From CAJQQY01 sp045104975 (GTDB lineage Bacteria; Bacteroidota; Bacteroidia; Chitinophagales; Saprospiraceae): a stretch of 64,000 nucleotides of DNA. The notes below the pieces were generated by a model, which was given only the letters and a program-made list of their open reading frames with translations, was not told the origin of the DNA and made no database searches. Within the stretch, counting starts at the first letter, position 1, and each line of letters begins with the position of its first letter. The stretch is from assembly GCA_045104975.1 (NCBI GenBank), contig JBGCCY010000009.1:11356-75355 (forward strand). The letters run 5' to 3'. Below are positions 37,001 through 45,746 of the stretch, in pieces. The position numbers and the translations under genes were made by a program.

Positions 37001-38739
37001 GGTTGCTCTCGAACAACGGTAATAAAATTAGAAGACAACTCAAAACACCCATCAGTCAAAGTGGCCGTAGCAGCATTGTCTCCTCCACTAGCTGTAATAT
37101 TTCCTGTATATGATAATCCCCAAACTCTACAAGTCGCAACTCCCGCTCCTTCAAAATTTTGAAAATTGCCAGCAGGTAATCCTAAAATATTATTGTCCTC
37201 ATCTGTAATCACGTAAGCATAATTTGAGTTAGAACCAGATATATGAGCAAACTCAATGATATCATTTATTCCATTTCCAGGGCAAGTGTAAACTGTTGTT
37301 GCACCATCAGTTGTATTGACTGTTCCTCCATCAGGCATGTCCCTAACAACTGTTACGAAATTGGTAGACAGGGCAAAACAACCATCAGAAAGTGCTGAAG
37401 TCAAGGCATTATCTCCAACCATTACTGAAATATTTCCAGTATAAGAAAGTCCCCAAACTAGACATGTCCCAGAACCTGCACCTTCAAAATTTTGAGAATT
37501 CCCAGGAGGCAATCCTAAAATATTTCCATCAGTATCAGTAATTACATAAATGAAATTTCCAGTCGTAGAAGAATGCATAAAAGATAAAACATCATCAACT
37601 CCATCACCTGGGCAAGTATAAACCATTGTTTCTGAATCAGTTGTATAAACTGTTCCACCTTCTACACCAGTTCTAACTACTTCGATAAAATTTTCGGAGA
37701 GATCAAAGCAGTCATCAGAAAGAGTTTTGTTAAAAATGTTATCTCCTCCAAAAACAGTCAAACTTCCAGTATATGAAATTCCCCAAACTCGACAAATTCC
37801 TTGGCCTGCACCATTAAAATCTTGAGAATTTCCAGGAGGAACACCCAGTACATTATTATTGTCATCAGTAATGATGTATCCATAGGTTGCTCCAGAATTT
37901 GTAGTGTGGGTAAAATTAACCACATCTGCTAAATCATCTCCAGCACAAATGGTCAAATTAGTTGCTCCATTTGCATCTGCCACATTTCCACCATCTACAT
38001 CAATTCGAGTTACTTCAATAAAATTATCTGAAAGATCAAAACAACCATCAGATAAATCTGAAGTGGCTGCATTATTTCCCATCACGAGAGATAAATTTCC
38101 AGAAAAAGACAACCCCCAAATTCGGCAAGTCCCTGCTGGAACGCCATTGAAATCAAAACTGTTTTCATTGGTCATCCCTAAAATGTTATTATTCGCATCT
38201 GTAATTACATAAGTGTAAGCGCTGTTCGATGAAGTATTTCTATTAAAATTAACTACATCAGAATATTCATCTGTCGTACAAACTGAGATAGAATTACTCC
38301 CTGCATTGTTGTTGATCGTTCCTCCATCAGGCATATCTCTAATGATATTTACCCGATTGTCAGAAATTTGAAAACAACCATTTGAAATAGGTGTGTTCCA
38401 TAAAAAATCTCCAACTTGTGCAGTCAAATCTCCAGTATAACTAAATCCCCAAATGTAGCAAGTTCCCGTTCCCGCACCTTCAAAATTAAAAGTAGCAGTA
38501 GGATTGACTCCAAGGATATTATTACTTTGATCGGTCGCCACATAAACGTAATCAGTTGTTCCATTTCCAGAATTTTCAAAGTCGATTAAGTCGTCATTCC
38601 CATCACCTGGGCAAGTGTAAGCCATCGTTGTTCCCATGGAAGTTTGGATGGTAGTCGATTCACATTGTGCATGTAGATTATTTCCGATGCCGAAAAAACA
38701 TAGCAAAGAAAATAGAGATAAGAGTCTTACTTTTTTCAT
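34075..38739 (-). CDS. T9SS-secreted protein: ten repeat modules, inserted beta-propeller, sorting domain
   Basis: A 1554-aa surface or secreted protein with signal peptide 1-24. Ten modules of about 107-110 aa occupy about 26-134, 139-245, 250-356, 361-467, 471-577, 582-685, 690-796, 801-907, 1245-1337 and 1342-1448. A typical module runs VYTCPGDGxxD, YVITDxxNNILG, PPGNSQNFEGAG, CRVWGLSYTGN, GDNxxT, LSDGCFxLS, NFIxVxR, with one Cys pair each. Between modules 8 and 9 sits a YVTN-like propeller (about 928-1240, starting YNRVVVANRASGTISVIDG). Residues 1473-1554 (SIAPNPATDFINV ... ITKRFVKF) are a type A Por sorting domain. Its role is unknown; adhesion or matrix structure is an inference. Confidence 0.85.
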   Translation of the reverse strand: MKKVRLLSLFSLLCFFGIGNNLHAQCESTTIQTSMGTTMAYTCPGDGNDDLIDFENSGNGTTDYVYVATDQSNNILGVNPTATFNFEGAGTGTCYIWGFSYTGDLTAQVGDFLWNTPISNGCFQISDNRVNIIRDMPDGGTINNNAGSNSISVCTTDEYSDVVNFNRNTSSNSAYTYVITDANNNILGMTNENSFDFNGVPAGTCRIWGLSFSGNLSLVMGNNAATSDLSDGCFDLSDNFIEVTRIDVDGGNVADANGATNLTICAGDDLADVVNFTHTTNSGATYGYIITDDNNNVLGVPPGNSQDFNGAGQGICRVWGISYTGSLTVFGGDNIFNKTLSDDCFDLSENFIEVVRTGVEGGTVYTTDSETMVYTCPGDGVDDVLSFMHSSTTGNFIYVITDTDGNILGLPPGNSQNFEGAGSGTCLVWGLSYTGNISVMVGDNALTSALSDGCFALSTNFVTVVRDMPDGGTVNTTDGATTVYTCPGNGINDIIEFAHISGSNSNYAYVITDEDNNILGLPAGNFQNFEGAGVATCRVWGLSYTGNITASGGDNAATATLTDGCFELSSNFITVVREQPDAGTLDANGAMTVYTCPGDGNDDVIDFTADGFNQNYQLVITDENYNILGLPTGNSQNFEGAGVGVCLAWGVSYTGNIVASAGDNIFGTQFSSDCWDFSDPVRVIRDTPDGGTVNNNSGNNEVTVCTTDGNADVISYTHTTSSNSAYTYLITDADNNILGIHPLPDFDFEGVPAGVCRIWGLSYSGNLIATVGNNAATSSLSEGCAELSSNFIEVTRTDVDGGTVAMPSGATAINTCTQDGDSDIIMFTHASNSSADYRYIITDSDNNVLGLPPGDSQDFDGAPAGICRVWGLSYTGDVTLFVGDNILNKSLSTDCYDLSDNYISVIREDCSMMDCTVNSGNIAPTDALIYNRVVVANRASGTISVIDGDAGILLENYEMPDDGQPMYVVHNSKNNTVLVGDYNGKVVAFDGKDFSVKGIATAGAGVFHMWLSPNGNQLWVNNELDKTVSVINPNNMETIITFDIPSDIANAGFKPHDVIVSPDNSSAFVTMINGNEPINYVVKYDASSFSEIQRAEVGGDPHVSLTSSNDLLYVASQASGSLQILNRADLSSVAEIAVPNAHGLGMNSEGTYLYISNISDGGVDATYTLDLATNTLVGSPVDAPYAAPHNYSVGSDDSKLYLTHSGGSSDKLSIYDLSPIPTLVGELTLELNPFGLVAYHFAETSVYTCPGDGISDAFDVELNNNTGSSAWVITDTDGNILGVPPGPPFDLEGAGEGTCIIWHVSHGNDFGGAVMGNNAFTDLTGCYNLSNPITVYRDTPDGGTVQTTNGETEVAIIAGDGIDDIIEFESLGTSNSKFTYVITDDQNNILGVPPGNSQNFEGAGVGVCRVWGLSYTGNILASAGDNAATAILTDDCFSLSSNFIEVTRSASFTNPGGNTFAANKTNTNRLDLSIAPNPATDFINVTIDRNFTQSTTAQLQILNLQGQVILNRKFDVEEISANGLELNISSFNAGVYFLNLKANDENITKRFVKF

Positions 38740-39003
38740 ATTGTTTGAATTTGATGAAATAAATTATTTTGAATTTCGATCCAAGATTAGGACTAGGAGG
38801 TGGGTTCAAATGTCTTTTTCTAGACATGTGTAAATTAATAGATTTGATAAGTGAAATTTATATTTTTAAATATGTTTATCGTAAATTGTTGATTGTCAGT
38901 AGTTTGAGAAGTGTTTTTTTAGGTTTTAAAAAATGCGGTGCAATCAAAGTTTTAAGTTTTTGTGATAACTTTGTGATTATTTGAAAGCATAATAAAACCA
39001 GTT

Positions 39004-39945
39004 ATGGAAAAATCATGGAATGAAATTTCAAGAAGGGAAGCCACTAAATGGATTTCCCTTGGTGCCTCTTCTTTGTTGGTCGCTCCATTTTTTAATGCTC
39101 AAAAAAATAAAACACTTGCGCTAATGAACACACGTAAAGTTATTTCGAGTGGGAAAATGCTCCCTGTGATCGGTTTAGGGACTTGGCAGAGTTTTGATGT
39201 AGGTGAAAACCCTACGGAAAGAAATCCATTGAAAGAAGTTTTAAAAATATTAATAGAGCATGGTGGATCGGTCATAGATTCTTCTCCGATGTATGGCAAT
39301 TCTGAAAAAGTGGTAGGTGAATTAACCGCTGAGTTAGAAATAAAAAATAAGATTTTTGAAGCGACTAAGGTTTGGACAAGAGGACAAGCAGAAGGCATCG
39401 ATCAAATGCATACTTCCATGAATTTGATGGGAGCCAATCCGATGGATTTAATGCAGATCCATAATTTAGTTGATTGGAAAACTCATTTGAATACTTTACA
39501 AAAATGGAAAGAGGAAGGAAAAGTTCGCAACATCGGTATCACTCATTATCACCAAGGTGGTTATGCTGAAATGGAAAAAATTATGAAAACAGAGAAAATT
39601 GATTTTATCCAAATCAATTACAACCTCGCAGTTCGAGATGCAGCAAAACGGATTTTACCATTAGCAAAGGACAAAGGAATTGCTGTTATGATTAATCGCC
39701 CATACGAAGGCGGTTTGTTATTTGAAAAAATGAAAGGAAAAGAAATTCCAACTTGGGCGAAAGAATTCGAAGCAGAAAGTTGGGGGCAAATTTTCCTAAA
39801 ATTTATTTTGGCTCACCCTGCTGTCCATTGCGTTATTCCTGGAACTTCAAAAGCTAAACATATGAACGATAATGTTCAAGCTGGTTTTGGAAAATATCCC
39901 AATCAAGAATTACAAAAGAGATTGGTTGGTTTGATTGAAAAATAG
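39004..39945 (+). CDS. Aldo/keto reductase with Tat-like signal
   Basis: A 313-aa NADPH-dependent aldo/keto reductase. The tetrad is visible as Asp92 (VIDSSPMYG), Tyr97, Lys122 (EATKVW) and His153 (MQIHN). The N-terminus SRREATKWISLGASSLLVAPF (9-29) has a twin-arginine motif and hydrophobic stretch, suggesting export of the folded enzyme. The usual substrates (sugars, aldehydes) cannot be deduced. It is monocistronic, ending in a terminator. Confidence 0.85.
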   Translation: MEKSWNEISRREATKWISLGASSLLVAPFFNAQKNKTLALMNTRKVISSGKMLPVIGLGTWQSFDVGENPTERNPLKEVLKILIEHGGSVIDSSPMYGNSEKVVGELTAELEIKNKIFEATKVWTRGQAEGIDQMHTSMNLMGANPMDLMQIHNLVDWKTHLNTLQKWKEEGKVRNIGITHYHQGGYAEMEKIMKTEKIDFIQINYNLAVRDAAKRILPLAKDKGIAVMINRPYEGGLLFEKMKGKEIPTWAKEFEAESWGQIFLKFILAHPAVHCVIPGTSKAKHMNDNVQAGFGKYPNQELQKRLVGLIEK

Positions 39946-39960
39946 GATCTAATCAATGAA

Positions 39961-39993
39961 AAAAGATCAGAAGAATTTTTCTACTGATCTTTT
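39961..39993 (+). terminator. Rho-independent terminator
   Basis: AAAAGATCAG pairs with CTGATCTTTT around a 13-nt loop that itself holds AGAA/TTCT. A T-run follows. It ends the aldo/keto reductase gene. Confidence 0.8.
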
Positions 39994-40030
39994 TTGAATT
40001 TTTTTCTCTATCGTATACTTTTTCTGTGAT

Positions 40031-40140
40031 GCACTTTCAGCGCTGAAATGCTTAATTACAATCACCTTGGGCGTTGCCAAGGCTAGTATATTTAAGCCTT
40101 TTAGGCTTTTTTCTATTGATAAAGAAAACGCTGAAAGTGC
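40031..40140. repeat. Cloverleaf-like structured intergenic repeat
   Basis: The outer stem GCACTTTCAGCG (40031-40042) pairs perfectly with CGCTGAAAGTGC (40129-40140). Inside are two hairpins: CCTTGG-loop-CCAAGG (40065-40082) and AAGCCT-TTT-AGGCTT (40094-40108). It looks like a dispersed structured element rather than a simple terminator. Confidence 0.65.
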
Positions 40141-40181
40141 GAAATAAAAAGTGTTAGGGAGAGCATTTTTTTTTCAAAAAA

Positions 40182-41102
40182 TTATTTCGAAGTAAATAAA
40201 TCCAACGTTTTTCCTTCGTCCTCAGCTTTAACTGTCACTAATAATTTTCGAGTACCTAAGGTGTTAACTTTAAAAATTTTAGTTCCAACAGGATAATTTT
40301 CTGCTCTAGTTTGTTTTGGATTAAAAGGCATTCCATAACTGAAGTTTTTATTTTCTGGCCCTTTGACGAAAGTATGGATTCTTAAAAATTTATTATTTCT
40401 CAAATTCACTTTAATGTATTTTACTGGTTCTGCATTCTTTTTTTGAAAATTGCTTTCTTCCATTGAAACCAGTTTACCTTTCTTACCTAAATCTAGATTT
40501 TGCGTTTTAGGTTTTTCCAAATAAACGATTTTTCCATTTTCTGAAATTTTCCCTTCCAATAATTCTGTCGCATTGACGGTGGCTTCTCCATGACTCCAAA
40601 TTTCAGCGATCACTTTATTCGCTTTTAATTTTGAGGCATCTAGGCTTCCGGTTTCGATGACAAAACTAAGTTCATTGACTTTTCCAATCAACTCAACTTT
40701 TCCTACCGAGTTAATCAATTTTAATTTTTCTTCTTCAAGATTAAAAATTGTAGCATCTCCATAGCCTCCAATCTCAAGTGAGGATAAACCTTTTGTACCA
40801 ATTTTTACTCTAACCATTTTGGTAGGTTGAATCCATTCATCTTGAAGAATAGATAGTTTGTTGTTGCTATTTTTCAAAACAATTTCAGGTAAAATATTAT
40901 CGTCCGAAGTCATAGTCAAGGAGTAATCTGCATTAGCATCTACTTCTAAAATGACAGGGAAATTGATATGGATTTGTTCAAAAGGGATAACTTTGATTTC
41001 TTGAGTAATAATATTTCCATTGCCTTTAATCTGAGCTGAAGCAAATTGGAATTGGAAAATAAAAGAGATAAAGATTAGTGATTTGATGATTGAATTTTTC
41101 AT
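40182..41102 (-). CDS. GIN-domain (DUF2807) exported protein
   Basis: A 306-aa exported protein with signal peptide 1-23 (ending ASAQ). Residues about 28-200 follow the GIN/DUF2807 pattern (FEQIHINFPVILEVDANADYS, LSILQDEW, LSSLEIGGYGDATIF), a beta-helix fold without known activity. Unlike the protein at 25169-25882 it lacks SGGSD rungs. The C-terminal 100 residues are Lys-rich and unrecognised. It is 52 bp downstream of the exported protein at 41155-41691, so they are probably co-transcribed. Confidence 0.75.
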   Translation of the reverse strand: MKNSIIKSLIFISFIFQFQFASAQIKGNGNIITQEIKVIPFEQIHINFPVILEVDANADYSLTMTSDDNILPEIVLKNSNNKLSILQDEWIQPTKMVRVKIGTKGLSSLEIGGYGDATIFNLEEEKLKLINSVGKVELIGKVNELSFVIETGSLDASKLKANKVIAEIWSHGEATVNATELLEGKISENGKIVYLEKPKTQNLDLGKKGKLVSMEESNFQKKNAEPVKYIKVNLRNNKFLRIHTFVKGPENKNFSYGMPFNPKQTRAENYPVGTKIFKVNTLGTRKLLVTVKAEDEGKTLDLFTSK

Positions 41103-41154
41103 GATAATTATTTTTTAGAAAATATGATTTAATTAAAAATTAGTTAAAGAGGTT

Positions 41155-41691
41155 TTATTTTTTAGAAAAAGAAAAATTATTCCGATTGAAAAAATCATTA
41201 GTTCCTTCATAGCGAACATCTTTTTTCCAAGAAAGAGATTTGCCTTTTTCAAGTAGCCAAGTAATCTTCATTTCAGCTGAACGGTCATTATCTTTTCCTT
41301 TTTTTGAAGCGATAATTTTGATGGTTTTTTCAGTATTTTCAGTCGAGATAATTTTCCATTTTTCTTTATCAATCATAAAATATTTTCCATTTTTGGATAG
41401 ATAAAATTTTGCCTTACTGGTCATTTTTTTTCCATTTTTATCCATCTCATCAAACTCGATAATTGAGTTGATTTTTCCTTTGGCAAAATCTGTTTTTAGC
41501 GAACATGGAATTGTAACTATACCTTTGTCATCACCATAGTTAAGATATTGCAATTGACCAATCCATAGTTGATTGATTGCGGTGAAATCGGAGTTTTGAA
41601 TAGCGGTATTTTGGGAATAAATGGGGGTGATTAATAAGCTATTCAATAGGAATAAAAAACTAAGCATGACGAATTTTGATGTCTTTTTCAT
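41155..41691 (-). CDS. Small exported protein of unknown function
   Basis: A 178-aa protein with signal peptide 1-26 (ending IYSQ). The mature part is beta-rich and Lys-rich (FTAINQLWIGQLQYLNYGDDKG, KAKFYLSKNGKYFMIDKEKW), which could form a small lipocalin-like or barrel fold. No family is recognised. It sits between the AraC regulator gene and the GIN protein on the same strand; the 225-bp gap upstream separates it from the regulator. Confidence 0.55.
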   Translation of the reverse strand: MKKTSKFVMLSFLFLLNSLLITPIYSQNTAIQNSDFTAINQLWIGQLQYLNYGDDKGIVTIPCSLKTDFAKGKINSIIEFDEMDKNGKKMTSKAKFYLSKNGKYFMIDKEKWKIISTENTEKTIKIIASKKGKDNDRSAEMKITWLLEKGKSLSWKKDVRYEGTNDFFNRNNFSFSKK

Positions 41692-41916
41692 TTTATTAAA
41701 ATTTGATTTGTGAATTAATGATGACTCAAAGATGCCCTGAAACCCTAATGAAATCGCCCTAAAATAATATGAGACGACTCAAAATGATGATTTGAGACTT
41801 CAAAATTGCCGATAATTGATTTTTATAAAAGGTTCTTTTCTCTGGAGAGGGAAAATCAAAAAAATTTAAACATGCTCTAAACGATTAAAATGAAAGAAGA
41901 AAAAAGAGGAGAATAA

Positions 41917-43089
41917 TTATTGGATATTTTTTAAATATTCAGATGGAGAAACTTGGGTAAATTTCTTAAAAACTCTGTTAAAAGTAGCCTTGCTATTGAA
42001 GCCACATTCCATGGCAATTCCTAGGAGAGAAAGGTGTTGAACCGATTCATCTTTGACTTTAGATTTAAACATTTCCACTCGATATTCATTGATGAATTCG
42101 TTGAAGTTTTTTCCAAATTCAGTATTAATAATTTGCGATAATTGATTGGAACTAAAATGCAATTCTTTAGCCAAATCAGCTAGAGTGATTTCAGGATTCA
42201 AATAAGGTTTTTTAGCATCCATAAATGCAGCAACTTGTATTTTTAAACCCTGGGCGACCTCTTCATTTTTGGTTTCGGAATCCAAATTCTTATCTGTCGA
42301 AGAATCTGTGGGAGCTTGCAAATTATACAATTTTGACAAATCAGAAAAGTAACTCATCATCCCAACATAGACCATCGTCAACGAACTTGCCAAAAAAGCC
42401 CACCATCTTTGTTTCCAATAATTTTCGAAAAAAGAGTAGTCGGTGATTTCAATAAATAACTCGAAAATATAAAGAGCAGTATAAATGATCAAGAAATTTC
42501 TTAACCAATTTAATTCTACATTATAGGTATTGGAAAAATATTGAACGATGCTTTTCCTATATTTTACAAACTGGTTTCCTGCTAAAATTAAATAAATGAT
42601 CCGACTCAATTCTGTCATGACATCTATAATGGGTGAAATATATGACTGATGAATATTACTGATAAACCATCCATTCTGAACATTGGCAAACCCTGGAAGG
42701 GAAGCATCATAAATGAAAATCGACACTCGATAAATAAAATAGAGTAGGGCAGGCAGAAAATGTAGGTAATCTATTTTTCTAAATTTAAAGTAGGGTTGTG
42801 TTAAGCTTTTGATATAAAAATAAATGAGTGGGCCGATGGCAAAAAGGAAATTAATGAGCCAATAATTAATTTTTGTATTTCGATAAGTATCATACCAATC
42901 CATAAAACCAATGATGTAAGTGGTGGAATGATAACCTGAAATAATTAATAAAAGAGAAAGGAAGAGATCGGATAAATGTTTTTTACTGAAATACCTTTTG
43001 AGCAAAAGAAGCGCGAAGATTAATCCTTGCAGAACAAAAATTAATAAGGTTAAACTGTAAAGATTAAAATTGGGAAAAACTAAATACAT
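41917..43089 (-). CDS. AraC-family regulator with membrane N-terminus
   Basis: A 390-aa regulator. Residues about 1-235 hold about seven membrane segments, the arrangement common in Bacteroidota (a 7TM sensor fused to AraC). Residues about 285-390 are the AraC DNA-binding domain with two helix-turn-helix units: LADLAKELHFSSNQLSQIIN and LGIAMECGFNSKATFNRVFK, ending FTQVSPSEYLKN. The two exported-protein genes downstream (41691-40182) are possible targets, but no operator was identified. Confidence 0.85.
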   Translation of the reverse strand: MYLVFPNFNLYSLTLLIFVLQGLIFALLLLKRYFSKKHLSDLFLSLLLIISGYHSTTYIIGFMDWYDTYRNTKINYWLINFLFAIGPLIYFYIKSLTQPYFKFRKIDYLHFLPALLYFIYRVSIFIYDASLPGFANVQNGWFISNIHQSYISPIIDVMTELSRIIYLILAGNQFVKYRKSIVQYFSNTYNVELNWLRNFLIIYTALYIFELFIEITDYSFFENYWKQRWWAFLASSLTMVYVGMMSYFSDLSKLYNLQAPTDSSTDKNLDSETKNEEVAQGLKIQVAAFMDAKKPYLNPEITLADLAKELHFSSNQLSQIINTEFGKNFNEFINEYRVEMFKSKVKDESVQHLSLLGIAMECGFNSKATFNRVFKKFTQVSPSEYLKNIQ

Positions 43090-43229
43090 GCTCTAAAATG
43101 AATTAACTATTTCATTGGAAACCACTAAATTATAAAAATGTTTGGAGGAGAGGTTGATTTTGGAAAATTAACCTATAAATGCAATAAAATAAGTTCTTAT
43201 AGTATCACATTTATAGGCTAGCATTTATT

Positions 43230-45533
43230 TTATTTAAAAATTTTATACGTCAATTTCTCATTTTTAAGAAAAACGGAAACAAGGTAGATTCCTGACTTCC
43301 AATTTTGGGTATCAATTTTTTCCAATAAATCAGGTGTACTATTGATGAAAACAACTTGACCTAAAATATTGTAAATCTCAATTTTATCTGCCTGCTGATT
43401 CATTTCAATAGTTAAGAAATCATTTATTGGGTTTGGATAAAATGTTATGTTTAATTCCTTCCCTAAATCAGAAGTAGAGGTAATCATTTCCAAATCCTCC
43501 AAATATCTTGGCAAAATCTGATAGCCTTCCAAAAAAGGATTATCCGAATCATACTGTCCACCCAAACCAGTTAAATTAAAAGAAAAATTAGGAACATCCA
43601 TTTCAAATAAATCAACATCTTGATCGATTCGCATTTCAAAAATATCGGTTCCATTGGTCACTTCAACATTAAAACCATTTGGATCTGAGTTATCCCAATC
43701 GCTAGTATTGACAATAGTTAGATTTTTAATTTCTACTAATTGTGATTCTGTTGATTCATCGAGAACAGTTACTTCGGTTGGGTTTGTAAGAGTATTGTTA
43801 TTTGATAACACGAAAAGCGTATCTGGAATGATTTCAGCCAATCCATTGAATTGAGTAATTGTTCCCTGAATCATAATTTTATCTCCTTCATTAACTGAAT
43901 ATCCAAATGTACTTGAATTGTTATAAACCGTTATTCCATCTCCAAGATCATCAATTATAACAAATTGCAATCCATTATTGGTTTCATTAAAATTCACTCC
44001 GTAAACGATACCTTGCAATTCACATTTCCGATTTAAAGAATCAATTTCGCCATCAATATTAGTTGAAGTCATCACTCCGATTTTACGAATGGGAAACTGA
44101 GATAAAGGAATCAAACAATTGTTTTCCATATTCGGATCAGCTTTCAATTCAAAACCTTCAATCGTAATTCCTGTTTCAGAAATAGATGAATTCCAATTTG
44201 TAGGATCATTGTTATTGGCATTGACATCGCAAAGGACTAGCGATGCACCCATGCCATTGGCGAGTTCAGACCATGTAGCAGTATTGGAATATTCGACCAC
44301 ATCTGCGACGCTTCCTCCTGGATTTCTTAACTCCAAGATTTCCCCTGAATTAGTCAAACTTCCACTCGTCCATTCTAGTGGTAAAAATCCATAATAATTT
44401 GCAAAAGCCAAGGAATCACGGGCTATAACAATATATTCACCAGCTCCTAGAATGACCTCAGGAAAGGTATAGTTGAGGCCTTCCGAAAAATAATAATTCA
44501 CCAAATTAACATCCAAAACATCGTTATTATAAATCTCAATAAACTCTGTCGAATCGCTTCCCGTTTCAGGTGGATTGTACATGATTTCTGAAATCATTAA
44601 ATCGGGTAGGGTAGCATCGTCGTCTTCGATAATTAATTTAAAAGTATGATGCATTGGATTAACGATTGCATCATTTGTCGGATTGAGTAATGAAAAATTA
44701 GCGACTTCATTTGATTCAATATTAAAGTCTTCTATAATTTGTAGCGTAATATTTTGGGTATCTTTTTCGATACCTGCTGGAAAAGTAACAGTAATCGGTA
44801 GAGTTGAAGCTAGAGTGAAATCTTCATTTAAAATCGCATCAGAATTCGGATCTAATTGAAAAATAACTTCCGTTGGATTCGCATTTCCATTTTCCAAAAC
44901 CATAGAAATATTAATCAATAAATCATCCTCCAAAAGACTAATCGATGATTCCAAAAAACGAATAATTGGCCCAATGGGACATTCAGAATTTTCAAATGGA
45001 TTAGCAATGATTTCTTTTTCATTAATCATAAATCCAGTTGAAGTCATCGCTTCCATCCAGTTTGTAAGTATATTGTTATCACTTTGTAAGTCGCAAAGGA
45101 CGACCGATGCACCAAGACCATTGGTCGGAGGTGAAATTTGGTATTCTACTAGATCAATGGTAGTCCCAATTCCATTAATCAATTCTAAAGTTTCACCATT
45201 ATTACTGAGTGTTCCAGATTCCCATTGGAGGGCAAAAGTGCCAAAGACATTTTGAAAAGCAACTGAATCTTTTGCTACCACAAAATAGGTTTGAGCAGCA
45301 ATATCAATATTGGGAAATGAATAAGTGATGCCTTGACTAAATTCAATTCCAGCAAGATTTACTGAGGTATTTTCATTGTTATAAATTTCGATATACTCCA
45401 ATGAATCCGTTCCATCCTCGGGCGGATTATACATGATTTCTGAAATAATTAATTGTGGAGTTTGTGCAGAAGTTGTTTTTCCAAAAAAGAAAAAACATAA
45501 AAATAAGAAAGTGGTTGTTTGAATTGTTTTCAT
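43230..45533 (-). CDS. T9SS-secreted protein with two lamin-tail domains
   Basis: A 767-aa secreted protein with signal peptide 1-23. Two lamin-tail domains (LTD, about 26-150 and 305-440) both open SEIMYNPPE and contain EYIEIYNN or EFIEIYNN. Between them lies a Calx-beta-like domain (about 185-295). An OB-fold-like region (about 475-585, ELQGIVYG ... DGITVYNN ... GDKIMIQGTITQFNG) follows. The last 75 residues (ITFYPNPINDFLTIEMN ... LTYKIFK) are a type A T9SS sorting domain. LTD/OB combinations in Bacteroidota often accompany exported nucleases, but no nuclease domain is visible here. The function is probably binding or structural. Confidence 0.8.
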   Translation of the reverse strand: MKTIQTTTFLFLCFFFFGKTTSAQTPQLIISEIMYNPPEDGTDSLEYIEIYNNENTSVNLAGIEFSQGITYSFPNIDIAAQTYFVVAKDSVAFQNVFGTFALQWESGTLSNNGETLELINGIGTTIDLVEYQISPPTNGLGASVVLCDLQSDNNILTNWMEAMTSTGFMINEKEIIANPFENSECPIGPIIRFLESSISLLEDDLLINISMVLENGNANPTEVIFQLDPNSDAILNEDFTLASTLPITVTFPAGIEKDTQNITLQIIEDFNIESNEVANFSLLNPTNDAIVNPMHHTFKLIIEDDDATLPDLMISEIMYNPPETGSDSTEFIEIYNNDVLDVNLVNYYFSEGLNYTFPEVILGAGEYIVIARDSLAFANYYGFLPLEWTSGSLTNSGEILELRNPGGSVADVVEYSNTATWSELANGMGASLVLCDVNANNNDPTNWNSSISETGITIEGFELKADPNMENNCLIPLSQFPIRKIGVMTSTNIDGEIDSLNRKCELQGIVYGVNFNETNNGLQFVIIDDLGDGITVYNNSSTFGYSVNEGDKIMIQGTITQFNGLAEIIPDTLFVLSNNNTLTNPTEVTVLDESTESQLVEIKNLTIVNTSDWDNSDPNGFNVEVTNGTDIFEMRIDQDVDLFEMDVPNFSFNLTGLGGQYDSDNPFLEGYQILPRYLEDLEMITSTSDLGKELNITFYPNPINDFLTIEMNQQADKIEIYNILGQVVFINSTPDLLEKIDTQNWKSGIYLVSVFLKNEKLTYKIFK

Positions 45534-45686
45534 GCGAGAGGTAATTAATATTCAATACAATATTGTACCTCTCTAAAATAAATATTTGGTTTTGGAAAAT
45601 TCAATATTGTTGTGTCGTATAATTTTTGACAATATGTGTTTTGAATTCAAAATGAAAATTTGAAAGGTGATGCTGAAATTGAAAAA

Positions 45687-45719
45687 AGCCCTGTTAGCGC
45701 TCGAAGCGCTACCAGGGCT
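45687..45719 (-). terminator. Rho-independent terminator
   Basis: Stem AGCCCTG + TAGCGC pairs with GCGCTA + CAGGGCT, with one mismatch and a 5-nt loop. On the minus strand it is followed by six T, so it ends the acyl-CoA dehydrogenase gene. Confidence 0.85.
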
Positions 45720-45746
45720 AGTAGTAAATTGGAAGGAAAGATTTTA

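Noticed and set aside
34075..38739. Tandem repeats that could be mistaken for a CRISPR array or satellite DNA
   Set aside because: The repeats are about 330 bp, in one open frame, with conserved protein modules; there are no short repeats with unique spacers.
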